Positions 19,801 through 28,756 of a stretch of 64,000 nt of DNA are shown here, piece after piece. The stretch spans positions 434,001 to 498,000 of the forward strand of contig JASAOL010000608.1 in NCBI GenBank assembly GCA_030849045.1, written 5' to 3'. The stretch is from Wallacemonas rigidus (taxonomy: Eukaryota > Euglenozoa > Kinetoplastea > Trypanosomatida > Trypanosomatidae). A program made the position numbers and the translations under genes. Numbering within the stretch: the first letter of the stretch is position 1; each line of letters starts with the position of its first letter. The notes under the pieces are model-generated. The model saw only the letters and a list, made by a program, of their open reading frames with translations. It had not been told where the DNA came from and made no database searches.

Positions 19801-22800
19801 TCATGTCTGGTACCGTGTCCTGCCTGGTGGACGGTGGTGGAATTGTGGTCGGCTTGGCCTCCGGCAGCGTTTCTGCGGAAGGTGTGAGCGGTTTAGGCCT
19901 TTTGAAGGGATTCGCCGAGGTGGGCACTGACGTATCCCCAGTCGTGTCAGTGTGATGAGCGGTGCCCTGGACCCCGTCTAGATGCGGACTGTGACCTCGT
20001 CGAGCGGCTGAAGAAGCGGCGCGTGAATCAGGGGGCGATGTGGATGCCGTGGAGGAAGAGGCGACTGTGTTGTGCATCGCGTGCGTCGTGTCCCGGCCTT
20101 CCTGTTGATGGGGATGAGGAGAGATACGAGAGGACCAGTCCAACGCAGGCGCCCCCGTATTGATCTCCTCCGCACCAGGGTGAGAGCACGTCTGCCCGGG
20201 GCCGTCCTCCTCTAATTCGCCCATCTCGACCGTGTTGTGCGCATCGTCTTCACGCGGGGTCAGCGGAACAGGCGAGTCCACGCCGACTGAGCTGGCCTCG
20301 CGCACGTACGGAGACATGGCATAGCTCAAAGGTGCTACCCGCTGACCCGCGCCGCGCTGAATGGGCGTCCTGCTGTTGATGGCGGTGTTGGGTGTGTCTT
20401 GGCCTGTGGTGTGCGGTCGGGGCAGTCGGCCGCGCGGCGTGAGTTGCTGTGGTTGTGGCTGGGGCTGTGGTTGCGCAGAGGCAGGTGGAGGCGGTGGCTG
20501 TTGCCGCGGTGCCACGCCAGACTCCGGTGCGACCGGCGGCACTGTGGGTGGGACGCTGAGTGGCTGCAAGGCTGCGTGCGTTGTCGCAAACGGATTGATC
20601 GCTGGTGGTGGCGGTGGTGCTGTCGCTAAGGCCCCAGGCACAGCGGACGAAAGCGGTGGGGACACCGCGGAGGCGCGGCCCAGCAAGCGCTCGCGCATCT
20701 CACCGAGGGGCAGAGACGGGACCTGGTACGAGTGCCCAACGGCACCGTTGGGGGTTATCGCGTGGGGCGAGTGTGGTCCAGGTGGTGGTGTCGCCAGGGA
20801 GAGCGTGCCACCAGGGCTGCCGGCGCCGCTCGGAAGCGGCGGCGTCGGTTCCATCGCGCCTGAGCGAGGAGACCACGCGCCCATGGCTGCCGCACACTCG
20901 GATGCGTTGAGCAGCACCTCGCCCGCGAGCAGCACGCCGCCATCACTGCGAAGAGGATTGGAGTCCGTGTGCAGACCTGCTGGTAGCGCACTCTGCGCGC
21001 GGGACATGGGTGATGACTCGCTGGCCGCGTAGTGGGGATAGAAGGAGACGGAATTGAGTGTCGCGTCACACTCAGCGCTGCCGTCAGGCTCGAGCAGCAT
21101 CGACGCGAGGCGGCTAGGGCGAGCTCGTGAGCCCACTGGGGAAGACGTCTGGATCGGCAGTGGAAGCGCACCCGCCTCGTCGCCGCCCACACCTCCCCCA
21201 GTTGCGGTCGCCTCAACGTGTGGCGCTGTCGCATCTCCGCTCCATTCAGGTCTGTTCGCGACTGAGGCCGTGACCACGTCCCCAATCGGCCGATCATCAT
21301 CGCTGTCGTCAGTCATCTCAACATTGGGAAGGGACCGACGCACGTCGTCGTGTGCCTGCGCTTGCTCATCCGCGTCCGCCGTTGTGAGTGCGTGTCCGTG
21401 GTGAGAGCTCATCGCGGCGGTAGGCAGCGAGATCGTCGACTCCGCGACGTCGAACGGCGTCGCAGTGACGTCTACTAGCGGGATCGTTGACGCCCCGGTG
21501 TGGTTCTGCGCTCCCACCATAGCATTGGGCGGGTGGGCGCGGATGAGTGAGTGTGGGGCATACGCGGCAGCAACACCAGACTGTGAACCAGCGGAGCCCC
21601 CGCCATTCCCGCCCGCACTCAGCGGTCCGGCTGCGTCTTTTACGGCGTTGGTCGGCATAGGCTCATCTTCCTGGTGTGGTCCCAGCGCCTGCGTGTACGT
21701 GCCCAATGGCCGCGTAGGTGGTGTCTCTGTGGCGACGGGTGGGGCGGCATTCTCGGCCTTCCCAGACGGCAGCGAAGGGTCAGCGACAGAGGAAGAGGGA
21801 GGAGCAGAAGACAGCCCTGTGTCACCTCTGCGCGGGGTGTGTGTGCGTGAAGTGGGTGAAGGACGTAGGAACGCGGGCACCTCGCGCTTCATCAAGCGAT
21901 CGAACTGTGTGCGTGCACGACTACCACTACTTCCGCGTACTAGGGCCGGGCGCGGTGCCACCGCTGCTAAAGGAGCCGCCGTAGCCGCCACGGCCTCTGT
22001 GGCCGCGGCATCAGCGAGCGCTGTTTTTTCGTCTGCAGACGCTTTGGTCATCTCAGCCGCTACGCTCACTTCAGGATGTGCGAGAGGGTCGTGTCGAAGC
22101 GCGTGGGGAAACGCTTCGGATGACGCGACAGCCGCCTGCGGGTCGTGTGGGGTCGCCGATGGGTTCAGCCCGCGGTCAAGCTGCGCCACTGTTTGTACCT
22201 CGGAGGCGCTTGTGCCGGCGGACGATACACGGCCTACCTGTGGTGGCACAGCTGCTGTCTGACTCCAACGACGGGTGTCGGGTTGGCCGATGCGTTCGCC
22301 GCCGTCACGCGGGTTCGGACTCGCACGGCGGAAGGGATTTATGGGTGCCGAGTCTGTCTGCGCGGGTGCAGGTATCGTCAAAAAACTGGACTCTCGAGTG
22401 GGCTCAGGCAGGGCCGCCGTCGAGGAGACGCCGGTACCTTCAGTAGCCGGCGCGGCAACAAAGGAAGATGGGGTCGGCGGTCGACTCTCAAACGACGGGA
22501 GGGAACACAGTGCGATGTGCGGCTTAGGTTGTGGCTGATGAGGCGCTGGAGGCGGCACTGCCTTTGGTGCCTGCTGGGGCTGTGGGCGCGACGGCGCCGG
22601 TGGTGGGCCAGCGCGCGCTGCGAAGGGGTTGCTCGGCGCTGGCATCGTTGCGTGGTGCTCTTGTTCGTGTGTCGGTGTTCGCGCAGGGACGGGCATCTGT
22701 GTGGTAAGCTTCAGGGCCGCGTCCTGAGAGATCTGATCACGTTGGCAGCCAGTCGCGCCAGCCGGTGGTGTGCTGCTGGTCGCAAAGCCGGCGTTGAAAT

Positions 22801-23149
22801 CGTACGGATTCACAACACGACGTTTCTGCGCCTGCACTGCGGGTCGTGGTGGCGGCGGTGGAAGCGCGGCGGCATGGCCACTGCTTGTACCGGCACCCGC
22901 GGCAGCAGCGGGTGGTGGTGGCGGCGGACCTGCCGTCATTGCGGTTGGGTGTGCGTACTGCGCGTAGCTCGCCAGGTGAGACGAGGGTGCGGCGCCGGCA
23001 CGAGCGGGGGCGGATTTGGCACCATTCATTGACAGCGACGACTGCGGCGGTAGTGAAGACCGCGACGCACCAAAGAGAGATCCAGCCATTCCAGTGCCAG
23101 AGGCGTGTCCGGACGGACGTGGTGGTGGTGGTGGTGGGCCGGAAGACAT
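16880..23149 (-). CDS. SEC16: Sec16, scaffold of ER exit sites
   Basis: The frame extends to a TTG at 23176, but the first ATG is at 23149 (MSSGPPPPPPRPS), giving 2089 residues. Residues 1-1240 are Pro/Ala/Ser-rich and disordered. From ~1250 to ~1720 lies the central conserved domain of Sec16 (ACE1-type helical solenoid): LEHVPSSLLAALQEV, then VIQRLLAQGAREAAVEVAL with SGLHTHAIIISMMCESKDLY, then LLTLGDSLLRAGLILEAH. The C-terminal region carries the short Sec16 tail motif, a basic patch followed by KYDPVLGRWMVEE (~1984-1996), then Pro/Gly-rich sequence. Sec16 binds Sec13 through the central domain and organises COPII budding sites; trypanosomes have one ER exit site per Golgi. The N-terminal half is long compared with the trypanosome protein. 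There is no TM segment, consistent with a peripheral cytosolic protein. Confidence 0.9.
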   Translation of the reverse strand: MSSGPPPPPPRPSGHASGTGMAGSLFGASRSSLPPQSSLSMNGAKSAPARAGAAPSSHLASYAQYAHPTAMTAGPPPPPPAAAAGAGTSSGHAAALPPPPPRPAVQAQKRRVVNPYDFNAGFATSSTPPAGATGCQRDQISQDAALKLTTQMPVPARTPTHEQEHHATMPAPSNPFAARAGPPPAPSRPQPQQAPKAVPPPAPHQPQPKPHIALCSLPSFESRPPTPSSFVAAPATEGTGVSSTAALPEPTRESSFLTIPAPAQTDSAPINPFRRASPNPRDGGERIGQPDTRRWSQTAAVPPQVGRVSSAGTSASEVQTVAQLDRGLNPSATPHDPQAAVASSEAFPHALRHDPLAHPEVSVAAEMTKASADEKTALADAAATEAVAATAAPLAAVAPRPALVRGSSGSRARTQFDRLMKREVPAFLRPSPTSRTHTPRRGDTGLSSAPPSSSVADPSLPSGKAENAAPPVATETPPTRPLGTYTQALGPHQEDEPMPTNAVKDAAGPLSAGGNGGGSAGSQSGVAAAYAPHSLIRAHPPNAMVGAQNHTGASTIPLVDVTATPFDVAESTISLPTAAMSSHHGHALTTADADEQAQAHDDVRRSLPNVEMTDDSDDDRPIGDVVTASVANRPEWSGDATAPHVEATATGGGVGGDEAGALPLPIQTSSPVGSRARPSRLASMLLEPDGSAECDATLNSVSFYPHYAASESSPMSRAQSALPAGLHTDSNPLRSDGGVLLAGEVLLNASECAAAMGAWSPRSGAMEPTPPLPSGAGSPGGTLSLATPPPGPHSPHAITPNGAVGHSYQVPSLPLGEMRERLLGRASAVSPPLSSAVPGALATAPPPPPAINPFATTHAALQPLSVPPTVPPVAPESGVAPRQQPPPPPASAQPQPQPQPQQLTPRGRLPRPHTTGQDTPNTAINSRTPIQRGAGQRVAPLSYAMSPYVREASSVGVDSPVPLTPREDDAHNTVEMGELEEDGPGQTCSHPGAEEINTGAPALDWSSRISPHPHQQEGRDTTHAMHNTVASSSTASTSPPDSRAASSAARRGHSPHLDGVQGTAHHTDTTGDTSVPTSANPFKRPKPLTPSAETLPEAKPTTIPPPSTRQDTVPDMKPLPQPRPRRHPYTPCFAICHPRGGLVTVCVNRPGALVRPAPLTARASTEGTRQWSTPVRAREEDRDGLPAPLPKQWRLLDLLDGDHKPDHSADDVPHHHVDRCHGDVGQGVPACPRTTASGRAYAGLVRAVANTQPFFASTDKALTYRSLEHVPSSLLAALQEVTPAPFLDVLSSVLDDALSPDVAAFQWSKGGGKSIAALLGVAQERVDQQQRQEQERLKQRQDEAREQEKDHTSSRQCGTRRSVRSSSPRNAQWTPPAAAGAVMPVPGAVTDLRAQHPAIGKPSSTDGEDDEDALAVIQRLLAQGAREAAVEVALSSGLHTHAIIISMMCESKDLYVKSIRAVVEKELEKSSPLAHAYCLFNEVDLPPFVSSEGCLDADAGATRHGDEEAKPNSDQTDRTRRQRERAELLHTWRAHAATLACNYTRQSAQGLLTLGDSLLRAGLILEAHTCFLIAHLTPQASPLWRHGQTPARPLRPEQESTMNALQVRLGVLGGFYHPATGCRAGFLSMATTLLTDMLQEARLAADVAHAARVASAPDGDLPARTHGLPTRGRRQAFAFHVAQALWLAEVGLVPSAHDAARRTLSTLPAPQHPLCQGPPCYLEELLFIFAELPPPPPLSHAAPERGRNESDERAPSVAAPQAPAPITEDAAPQPAVSGSVSTASSLPPPPSALRPGQSPHAANGAPPPGPPRPSGQQSAFSASSPPPSRSSGPLPTSAGSPVPRPAALPTAPPPVTGVVERLQPSSPPTAGPPTSLPRGAPPGAMAASRSPPEAPGASATPPIPPPQPPSQEPSALSRGRAGDARASECRKEEHKKPTRSRSMEALLGFFRRGGDSASSSDKPGEKKKKDEAKPMILDTEKPPKYDPVLGRWMVEETEEEKAQAEMVRRGPPKMPLRVANPHGSAPPAAQGPSGGQTPPATAAASSTDAGQPSGAAEARPRPQGMGPPPRRGTSASVGRRQYVDMFNSS

Positions 23150-23835
23150 GATTTTGTTTCTCCTATTTTTTTCCAATATTCGTGTATGTGTTCCTTATGG
23201 CGTTGCTATTGTTCGGCGATCTGCGGGGCGTGGGTGCGGAGGGATGCTCAACGTGTTTTGCCGGTGACGCAGTGGATCCGAACGGGAATACTTGTCAGGA
23301 AAAGGGAATACGATCGCTACAGTTCTCCCGCGGCACGTGTAGAGGGAAAAAGAAAAACAAAAGAAGGGGATGCACAGACAACGAGAGAGGAGCCAAGAAC
23401 GGCGATGCGAAAAAGAGCACCTCAACCCAAATGTTTTTCTTTTCGTTTTCGTAGCGGGAACGAAGGTATCCCACGCAGTAAAGCCACCTGCAAACAACAA
23501 CAAAGAAAAATGAATGTTGTTTGTTACGACTGTGATGTCATTTATTTATTATTTTTGTGTGTGTTTGTAGAACGAGAGGGTGGGAGTTGAAGGAAGCGAG
23601 TGGGTGTGTTCGGTGTGTCGATGCGACAGCTGCTATGACGCTCGCCGGGTCGCGTCGTCGTGAGTCGGTTTGTGCATTCTCATTGTATTACTTTTTTTTT
23701 CCATTGTTATTCACTCTTTGTTTTTGCTTTCCTTCGGGTTTATTTGGGGGCGTCCTTGCTGCAGTGACTGGCTCGTCCAAAAAAAAAAAAAAGCACGCAC
23801 GGCCCGTGGAAAGGCAGTCTGTATACAGAGACGAG
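23150..23835. other. Intergenic spacer, no gene seen
   Basis: The spacer holds T/A-rich and purine-rich stretches including an A12 run near 23779-23791. It must contain the Yju2-like 3' UTR and the Sec16 leader. Nothing else was identified. Confidence 0.65.
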
Positions 23836-25185
23836 TCAAGCACTGTCATCGTCACTGTCCAACAAGCGGCCCAGAAGAGTGCGTGGTGCGCGTGGAGAAC
23901 GAGACAAGGAAGAGACAGCTTTGAGCGGTACGGGAGACGCTGTTGTGCGCGTCTTCGCGGAAATACTCGCGTCCTGCCCACCTTTTCCGTCGACATTGTT
24001 CGGCTCATCATCGTCGTCATCGTCGTCGTCATCATCTTTGAGGAAGATGTTCGAGGCTGTGGACGCGATGGGCTCTTCGGTGCGGTGGCCTTGTGTACCA
24101 GAGTGGCTGAGCACGTCCTCTGCGGATGACGATGCCGGTGCCGTCATCAGGTGTGTCAGGTCAGCCTTCGTTGGCCCACTAGTACCAACACTGCCGCCAC
24201 CGTAGCGTGCTAAGGCACGGGCGACTTCATCCACATCAGACGATGAGGAGGAGGAGGAAGGGGAGGAGACGTGCGATTGATCGCTGTCGCTCCCACTTCC
24301 GTCCTCGCGGTCTTTGTCGTCTTGTTCATCTTGACTCGCATCGCTGTGATCTTCGCTGCCGTCCTGGTCCTCATCGCCTGCGCGTGCAGACAGGCTTTGG
24401 GTAAAAGCTGCAAAGTCCGCCTCCTCCTGCGCCTCTTCGTCGTCCGCGCGATCAGCGACGTAGGCGCCCGGCGTGTACTCGGCTATCTTACCTGACAGGA
24501 AACCGCCGCGTGCGCTGTGTTCAGGATGACCGGTTGTTGTCTGCTGCCGCTGCACCGTGCGCCGCGCACGTACGGCACGGAGGAGATCCAGTGTGCTATC
24601 CTCGTGCGCCTCGCGTGACTCTACGTGTTCCTCAATGTTGCGGTTGAGTTCGGCAATACGGCGCGTCGCTTCGTTTTCGCGCTCCATCGCCTCCAGCGGG
24701 TTAGTCTCCGTATCAGCCTTGTCCTTCTCCCACTGCGCGCGGATCGCGTCGTTCTTTCTGTTCATTTCGTAGAGATCCCCACGCGTGCGCTCACAATTCT
24801 TCGCGCACTTGTAGCCACCCGTCAGCTTTGGTGTTTCTGGGTCTGTCAGTAAGTACAGCAGACCATCGCAGAACTTGCAGTGGAATTCGAGTTCCCAAAT
24901 GCGGATGCTGCCCAGGTACTTCTCCTTTGTCGCACGTCTGTTGACGTAAACGTGAGAGCCGCGCACCACCCGTCGATGGCACAGAGTGCAGATGAGATCG
25001 AACGGGATGGCGAATGTCTGTCGGCGGACCTCGTCGCGGCAGTCGGTGGCGCTGCTGTCCCCATCCTCGTCACCGCGACCTTTGCGGGGTCGCTTCTCAC
25101 GCCGGCGCTGCTCCTCGAGCTTCCGGTAGTCGAAGTCGGGACTGAGATAGACTCCGCTGCCATAGGTCGCGTTGATTTTGGACAT
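23836..25185 (-). CDS. YJU2: Yju2/CWC16-family spliceosome factor
   Basis: The first ATG is at 25185 (MSKINATYGSGVYLSPDFD); the frame runs three bases past it to a GTG that I do not use. The product is 449 residues. The N-terminal third is a CWC16 domain: the family opening NATYGSG..LSPDFD (cf. NKYYPPDFDP), FAIPFDLICTLC with Cys66 and Cys69, KYLGSIRIWELEFHC with Cys103 and Cys106, and LLTDPET. These Cys pairs are the expected zinc site. The middle is helical and charged; the C-terminal ~200 residues are acidic, with an Asp run around DDDDDDDDDD. Yju2 enters the spliceosome with the Prp19 complex and promotes the first transesterification; here it would serve mainly trans-splicing. The KYLG..I spacing fits Yju2/CCDC94 better than CCDC130. 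It should be nuclear. Confidence 0.87.
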   Translation of the reverse strand: MSKINATYGSGVYLSPDFDYRKLEEQRRREKRPRKGRGDEDGDSSATDCRDEVRRQTFAIPFDLICTLCHRRVVRGSHVYVNRRATKEKYLGSIRIWELEFHCKFCDGLLYLLTDPETPKLTGGYKCAKNCERTRGDLYEMNRKNDAIRAQWEKDKADTETNPLEAMERENEATRRIAELNRNIEEHVESREAHEDSTLDLLRAVRARRTVQRQQTTTGHPEHSARGGFLSGKIAEYTPGAYVADRADDEEAQEEADFAAFTQSLSARAGDEDQDGSEDHSDASQDEQDDKDREDGSGSDSDQSHVSSPSSSSSSSDVDEVARALARYGGGSVGTSGPTKADLTHLMTAPASSSAEDVLSHSGTQGHRTEEPIASTASNIFLKDDDDDDDDDDEPNNVDGKGGQDASISAKTRTTASPVPLKAVSSLSRSPRAPRTLLGRLLDSDDDSA

Positions 25186-25908
25186 GATCACTAAAGCTTG
25201 GTCTTGCTTCTGGTACTAGGCGTGTCGGGAAGTATAAAGGTACCAAGGCGGGTGCGAGACACAGTTGAGGGGTAGAGGGAGGAACAGATGAAGTGAGCAG
25301 AGAGAAGGATGATGTAATGGAGGGTGCGTTGAGAGTGAGGATTAAAACAAGAAAGACTGAGTACTGCCGGTCTCTCATTTTAATTTGTGCGAGAGGGGGG
25401 CTCGACATCAGCAAAGTCGGAAGTGATGGGAAAGCGGTTGGATACTTCTTGTCTGGTCCGTCGGGCACGCAGAGTAGTTGAAACTACTTTGTGATAGCAT
25501 GAGCGAGTGGAATGGACCACGTGCGAACCCGCACGCGCACCCATCAGCGATTGGTACTGCTGTCGTTGTTGTTGGTGCTGTTCACGAGGAACGCGAACAA
25601 AAAAAGAAAGACAGGGGGATGCACAGGAAACGTTGTGTTTGTGTGCGTACATACGTCATACGCTCGTACGCTGTGTGTCTTTGTTGTTGTTCTATTGTTG
25701 CGTTGTGCGACCATCTATTGGACAAACAGTTGTGGTATCTGGCATGGTTACCATGATCATCGCCGCCATCTATTGCGTTCTATTACTGTATTTTTATTTC
25801 TTCGTGTTATTGTGGAGCTTGCGAGCACGTCTCACAGCGAATGCTTCACCTTAGGAAGCGTTGTCGATGGCGGTGACAGGAAGGCACGTGCAGCGATCGC
25901 CTTCCCTC
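25186..25908. other. Intergenic spacer, no gene seen
   Basis: Apart from the acceptor tract near 25216-25310, this spacer holds the presumed 3' UTR of the 25909-27150 gene, with GTT-rich and T-rich segments at 25560-25810. No credible frame was found. Confidence 0.65.
25216..25310 (-). promoter_or_regulatory. Trans-splicing acceptor for the Yju2-like gene
   Basis: A long C/T-rich stretch on the coding strand (about 25310 down to 25218) ends in AG at 25217-25216, leaving a ~30 nt leader before the ATG at 25185. A second AG follows a few bases later. This arrangement is typical of spliced-leader addition. Confidence 0.55.
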
Positions 25909-27150
25909 TCACGAAGTGGCCTTGGGGAGCCATGGAAGAAGCGCGAACAGCTGTGCCTTCCCTTCTTGATCGGTTGAATTGGAAAGAGCCGTGAGCCACG
26001 CAGGCAGCTCGGCTGTCGTCATCGCGTCGCTGGTCATGAAGCCGTCGGCGCCACGGGCGACCACAACTCCATTTCGCGGCAAAGGCAGCTCCAGCCAGTG
26101 GGACTCGAAGCGTAGCACAGTGATCAGGTTGCGAACGAACTGCGCCGTATCCTTTTCGCCAACTTCGGTCAGCGTTTGTGCCGTCGTACGCACAAAATTG
26201 AGATAAACGAGCGTGAAGCCTTGCTGCACAAGGGTGCGCACGAGCCCGCGATTCTCATAGCGGTTCAAGGCGCACAACGCGCCAACCAACTGGGGATTGT
26301 ACGTGAGCAAATCGGAAAGGTGTCCGTCCCTCGCCCGCACCGTATCGATGAGAGGCTGGTACGCAGGGGCGACGCGGGCCCAGGTGGTCTTTCGTGCGCT
26401 GCTGTCTGCCGCATTTGTCTCGGACGGTGAGAGCCACGCGGGAAAGGCAGCCTCGTCGACAAAGATGAGGCGGTCGGGTGACGGCAAAGCGAGGTGTGCG
26501 TAGGCCGAGGTGCGCGTGAGGAAGTCCGTCAGCTGCCGAGTATCCACGTCGGCGGCGCTGTCGTCGGTACCTGTCGCAGTGAGCTCGACAGCGAGTGCCT
26601 TGGCCATTCCACTGTGCGAAAGCGCGGCAAAGAACGCGTCGACGAGCCCGGCCGCCCGCGTCGCCTCATCACCCGCGTTCGCCACAGTCGACGCCAGCTG
26701 CCGCTGGTCGCGGTAGAGCACCCGTTCAATGGGTAGCGACGCTTCCGGTGCGCTGTCGACCTTGGCGAGGGAGAGAACAGGGATCTGTAAGCAATGCAAT
26801 GCGTATGCCACCGGTGCGCTGTTGATCGTGTGGGTCGCGGTAATAAAGCACTCCAGCCTCTCCATCCAGACGAGCGGATCGTCTACCGCCGCCTTGAAAT
26901 CGGCGCGCGCGCGCTCCCACTCACGAATGAACGCGAGGGACGACGCACATGAACAGGACGAGGGCACCGCCTTCTGTGCCTCGTGAAGTGAGGCTTCGGT
27001 GACGAGCACGACTTGACAGTCCCCTGTTGAGGTAGGCGATCGCACGAGAGAGGCAGAGGCTGTGATGTGCTCAAGCAGCGCGTTGTTGCAGACGTCCGTG
27101 TAAACAGTGATGCGACGGATACTGTACGGATGAGGATGGCTGGTTGTCAT
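25909..27150 (-). CDS. Hypothetical soluble protein (413 aa)
   Basis: The start is a verified ATG at 27150 (MTTSHPHPYSIRRITVYTD). The protein lacks signal peptide and TM segments and is less low-complexity than its neighbours, so it is probably a globular domain over nearly its full length. Visible segments include a beta-alpha-like opening (RRITVYTDVCNNALLEHI, QVVLVTEASL), a helical centre (AAGLVDAFFAALSHSGMAKAL), LIFVDEAAFPAWL, and a C-terminal part with VRNLITVLRFESHWLELPLP. An alternating beta/alpha pattern is suggested, but I do not recognise the family and see no catalytic signature. Coding potential is strong from length and GC-rich third positions. No function is proposed. Confidence 0.82.
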   Translation of the reverse strand: MTTSHPHPYSIRRITVYTDVCNNALLEHITASASLVRSPTSTGDCQVVLVTEASLHEAQKAVPSSCSCASSLAFIREWERARADFKAAVDDPLVWMERLECFITATHTINSAPVAYALHCLQIPVLSLAKVDSAPEASLPIERVLYRDQRQLASTVANAGDEATRAAGLVDAFFAALSHSGMAKALAVELTATGTDDSAADVDTRQLTDFLTRTSAYAHLALPSPDRLIFVDEAAFPAWLSPSETNAADSSARKTTWARVAPAYQPLIDTVRARDGHLSDLLTYNPQLVGALCALNRYENRGLVRTLVQQGFTLVYLNFVRTTAQTLTEVGEKDTAQFVRNLITVLRFESHWLELPLPRNGVVVARGADGFMTSDAMTTAELPAWLTALSNSTDQEGKAQLFALLPWLPKATS

Positions 27151-28756
27151 TGTCGGCCGAGACAGCTGTCTACGTGGCCTCCGGTTCGCCCTCTCACTTT
27201 TCTTCCCCTTCTTTTCTGCAAACTAGACGACACGGAAAATGAGACCAAGGCACGCGAGGTGTTGACGGGTATCTCTGAAGCAGGACCTCGTACAGAACGT
27301 TCTCAACTGCGCGCGTCGATACCTCGTTTGTGTGACTCAATGTCTGTCGATTTATTTATTCTCGTGTGTGTGTGTGCGTGTGTGTGCGTGTGTGGTGAAA
27401 TGACGAGGCTCGTGTCTTTGCTGCCCAAGCGCTTGCAAGAGAACGATACAAAAACTGGTATGCGAGAAGGAAGAAGAGGAGGAAGGGGGCGAGGTAGCAC
27501 GGTCGAGAGAGTCAAGCGCCGAGCGAAAAATGAGAAATAAGCCGTCGCATTTATTTATCTCCGCTTTTCTTACTCGTGCGCTCTGACATGGCAGACAGAA
27601 AATGCAAGGGAGTGAGAGAGAGCCAACAAGGAGCTAGAGAAGCTCAAGGCGCGTGCGCGGGGCTCCACTTGTCGGAGAGTCATGCGCATGGGTGTGCATC
27701 CTCACAGATTAAGAAGGAGAGGACGGGCTATGTAGCCCGAGATAACCTCGATATTGCTTCCATTTTCCTTTTATTTTTTTTTTTCCTTTTTATTTTTTCT
27801 TTTTTTAATTTACGTTGTGCTCGCACTTCTCAGTGTGTGACAAGAACGATTCATCGAACGAGTGAACACAAAAAAAAAAAAAAATCTCGTCATACACCGG
27901 AGTTAAGGAGGAGAGATCAGAGAGTATCGATTTTTACAGATGACTCTCATTTTCTTATTTCCATCTGCAATCCATTCATATTTGCTCATCATCTTCTTTG
28001 ATGACTTTGCCGTGTCCGGTGAGGAGCTTGGTGAGAGGGGAAGGGGTGGTGCAGCGCATTGATTTCTTTCGTGTTGGTCGGTTGGTTCGTCAATACGTGA
28101 GATGTGGCAGGTCGAATCCCGCCTCCTAACGCGAGGCGCATGTGTGTATGTGGAGGGCGGGACTCGAAAAGAGTCCCAAAAAACAAGTTTTGAAGTTTTA
28201 AGGCTCTTCATATATAAGATAATAAGTCAAAAAAAAAAAAAAGGAGTGTGATTTGTTACTGTAGGATATTTTTGGACGCAGTTATTCATCACTTTTTTTT
28301 TTCTTTTTGCATTTTGTTTTTCCTGCGTTGTTTCCATGTCCTTGTACTCATTAAACCTCCTCTGAAAAGTTTACTACGCTAAACTGCGAAAAAAGAAAAA
28401 AAGCGAACCATACAGTGAACATATATAAAAAAAAAAAATGAGCAGTGACGCGGATGCATCCCTCCTCTGTCTTGCTGTATTCGCAAAGGCGGCCGAAAGG
28501 CGAGAAGATCAACTCGTGAAATGACAGAATCGCAGGTCGGCACTCACATGAGTGCGCGAATGTGTGCTACAACTGTATGCATTGTAGTGGAACCGAATTG
28601 CAACAAATTCATCGTTGGGTGGACTGCCTGAAGAAACGAGTGCGAATGATCGAAGAAAAACAAAAAGGAAGGAAGAAGGATCCTCACGACGAAGCCAACA
28701 ACGAGAGAGCGAAAGCGCGACCTTTCATAAGTACACGCTCTCCCGTTGAGGCTGTA
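27151..28756. other. Long intergenic spacer (1.6 kb), no gene seen
   Basis: The spacer contains a GT microsatellite at ~27364-27395, T/C-rich blocks at 27760-27810, A14 at ~27870-27883, A13 near 28230 and A-rich sequence at 28385-28440. The only frames on the coding strand are short and repeat-derived. A GGTCGAATCC string near 28091-28101 resembles a tRNA B box, but no cloverleaf forms around it. Confidence 0.65.

Noticed and set aside
28085-28165. tRNA-like string (GGTCGAATCC, a B-box resemblance)
   Set aside because: No acceptor, D or anticodon stem can be formed around it on either strand.
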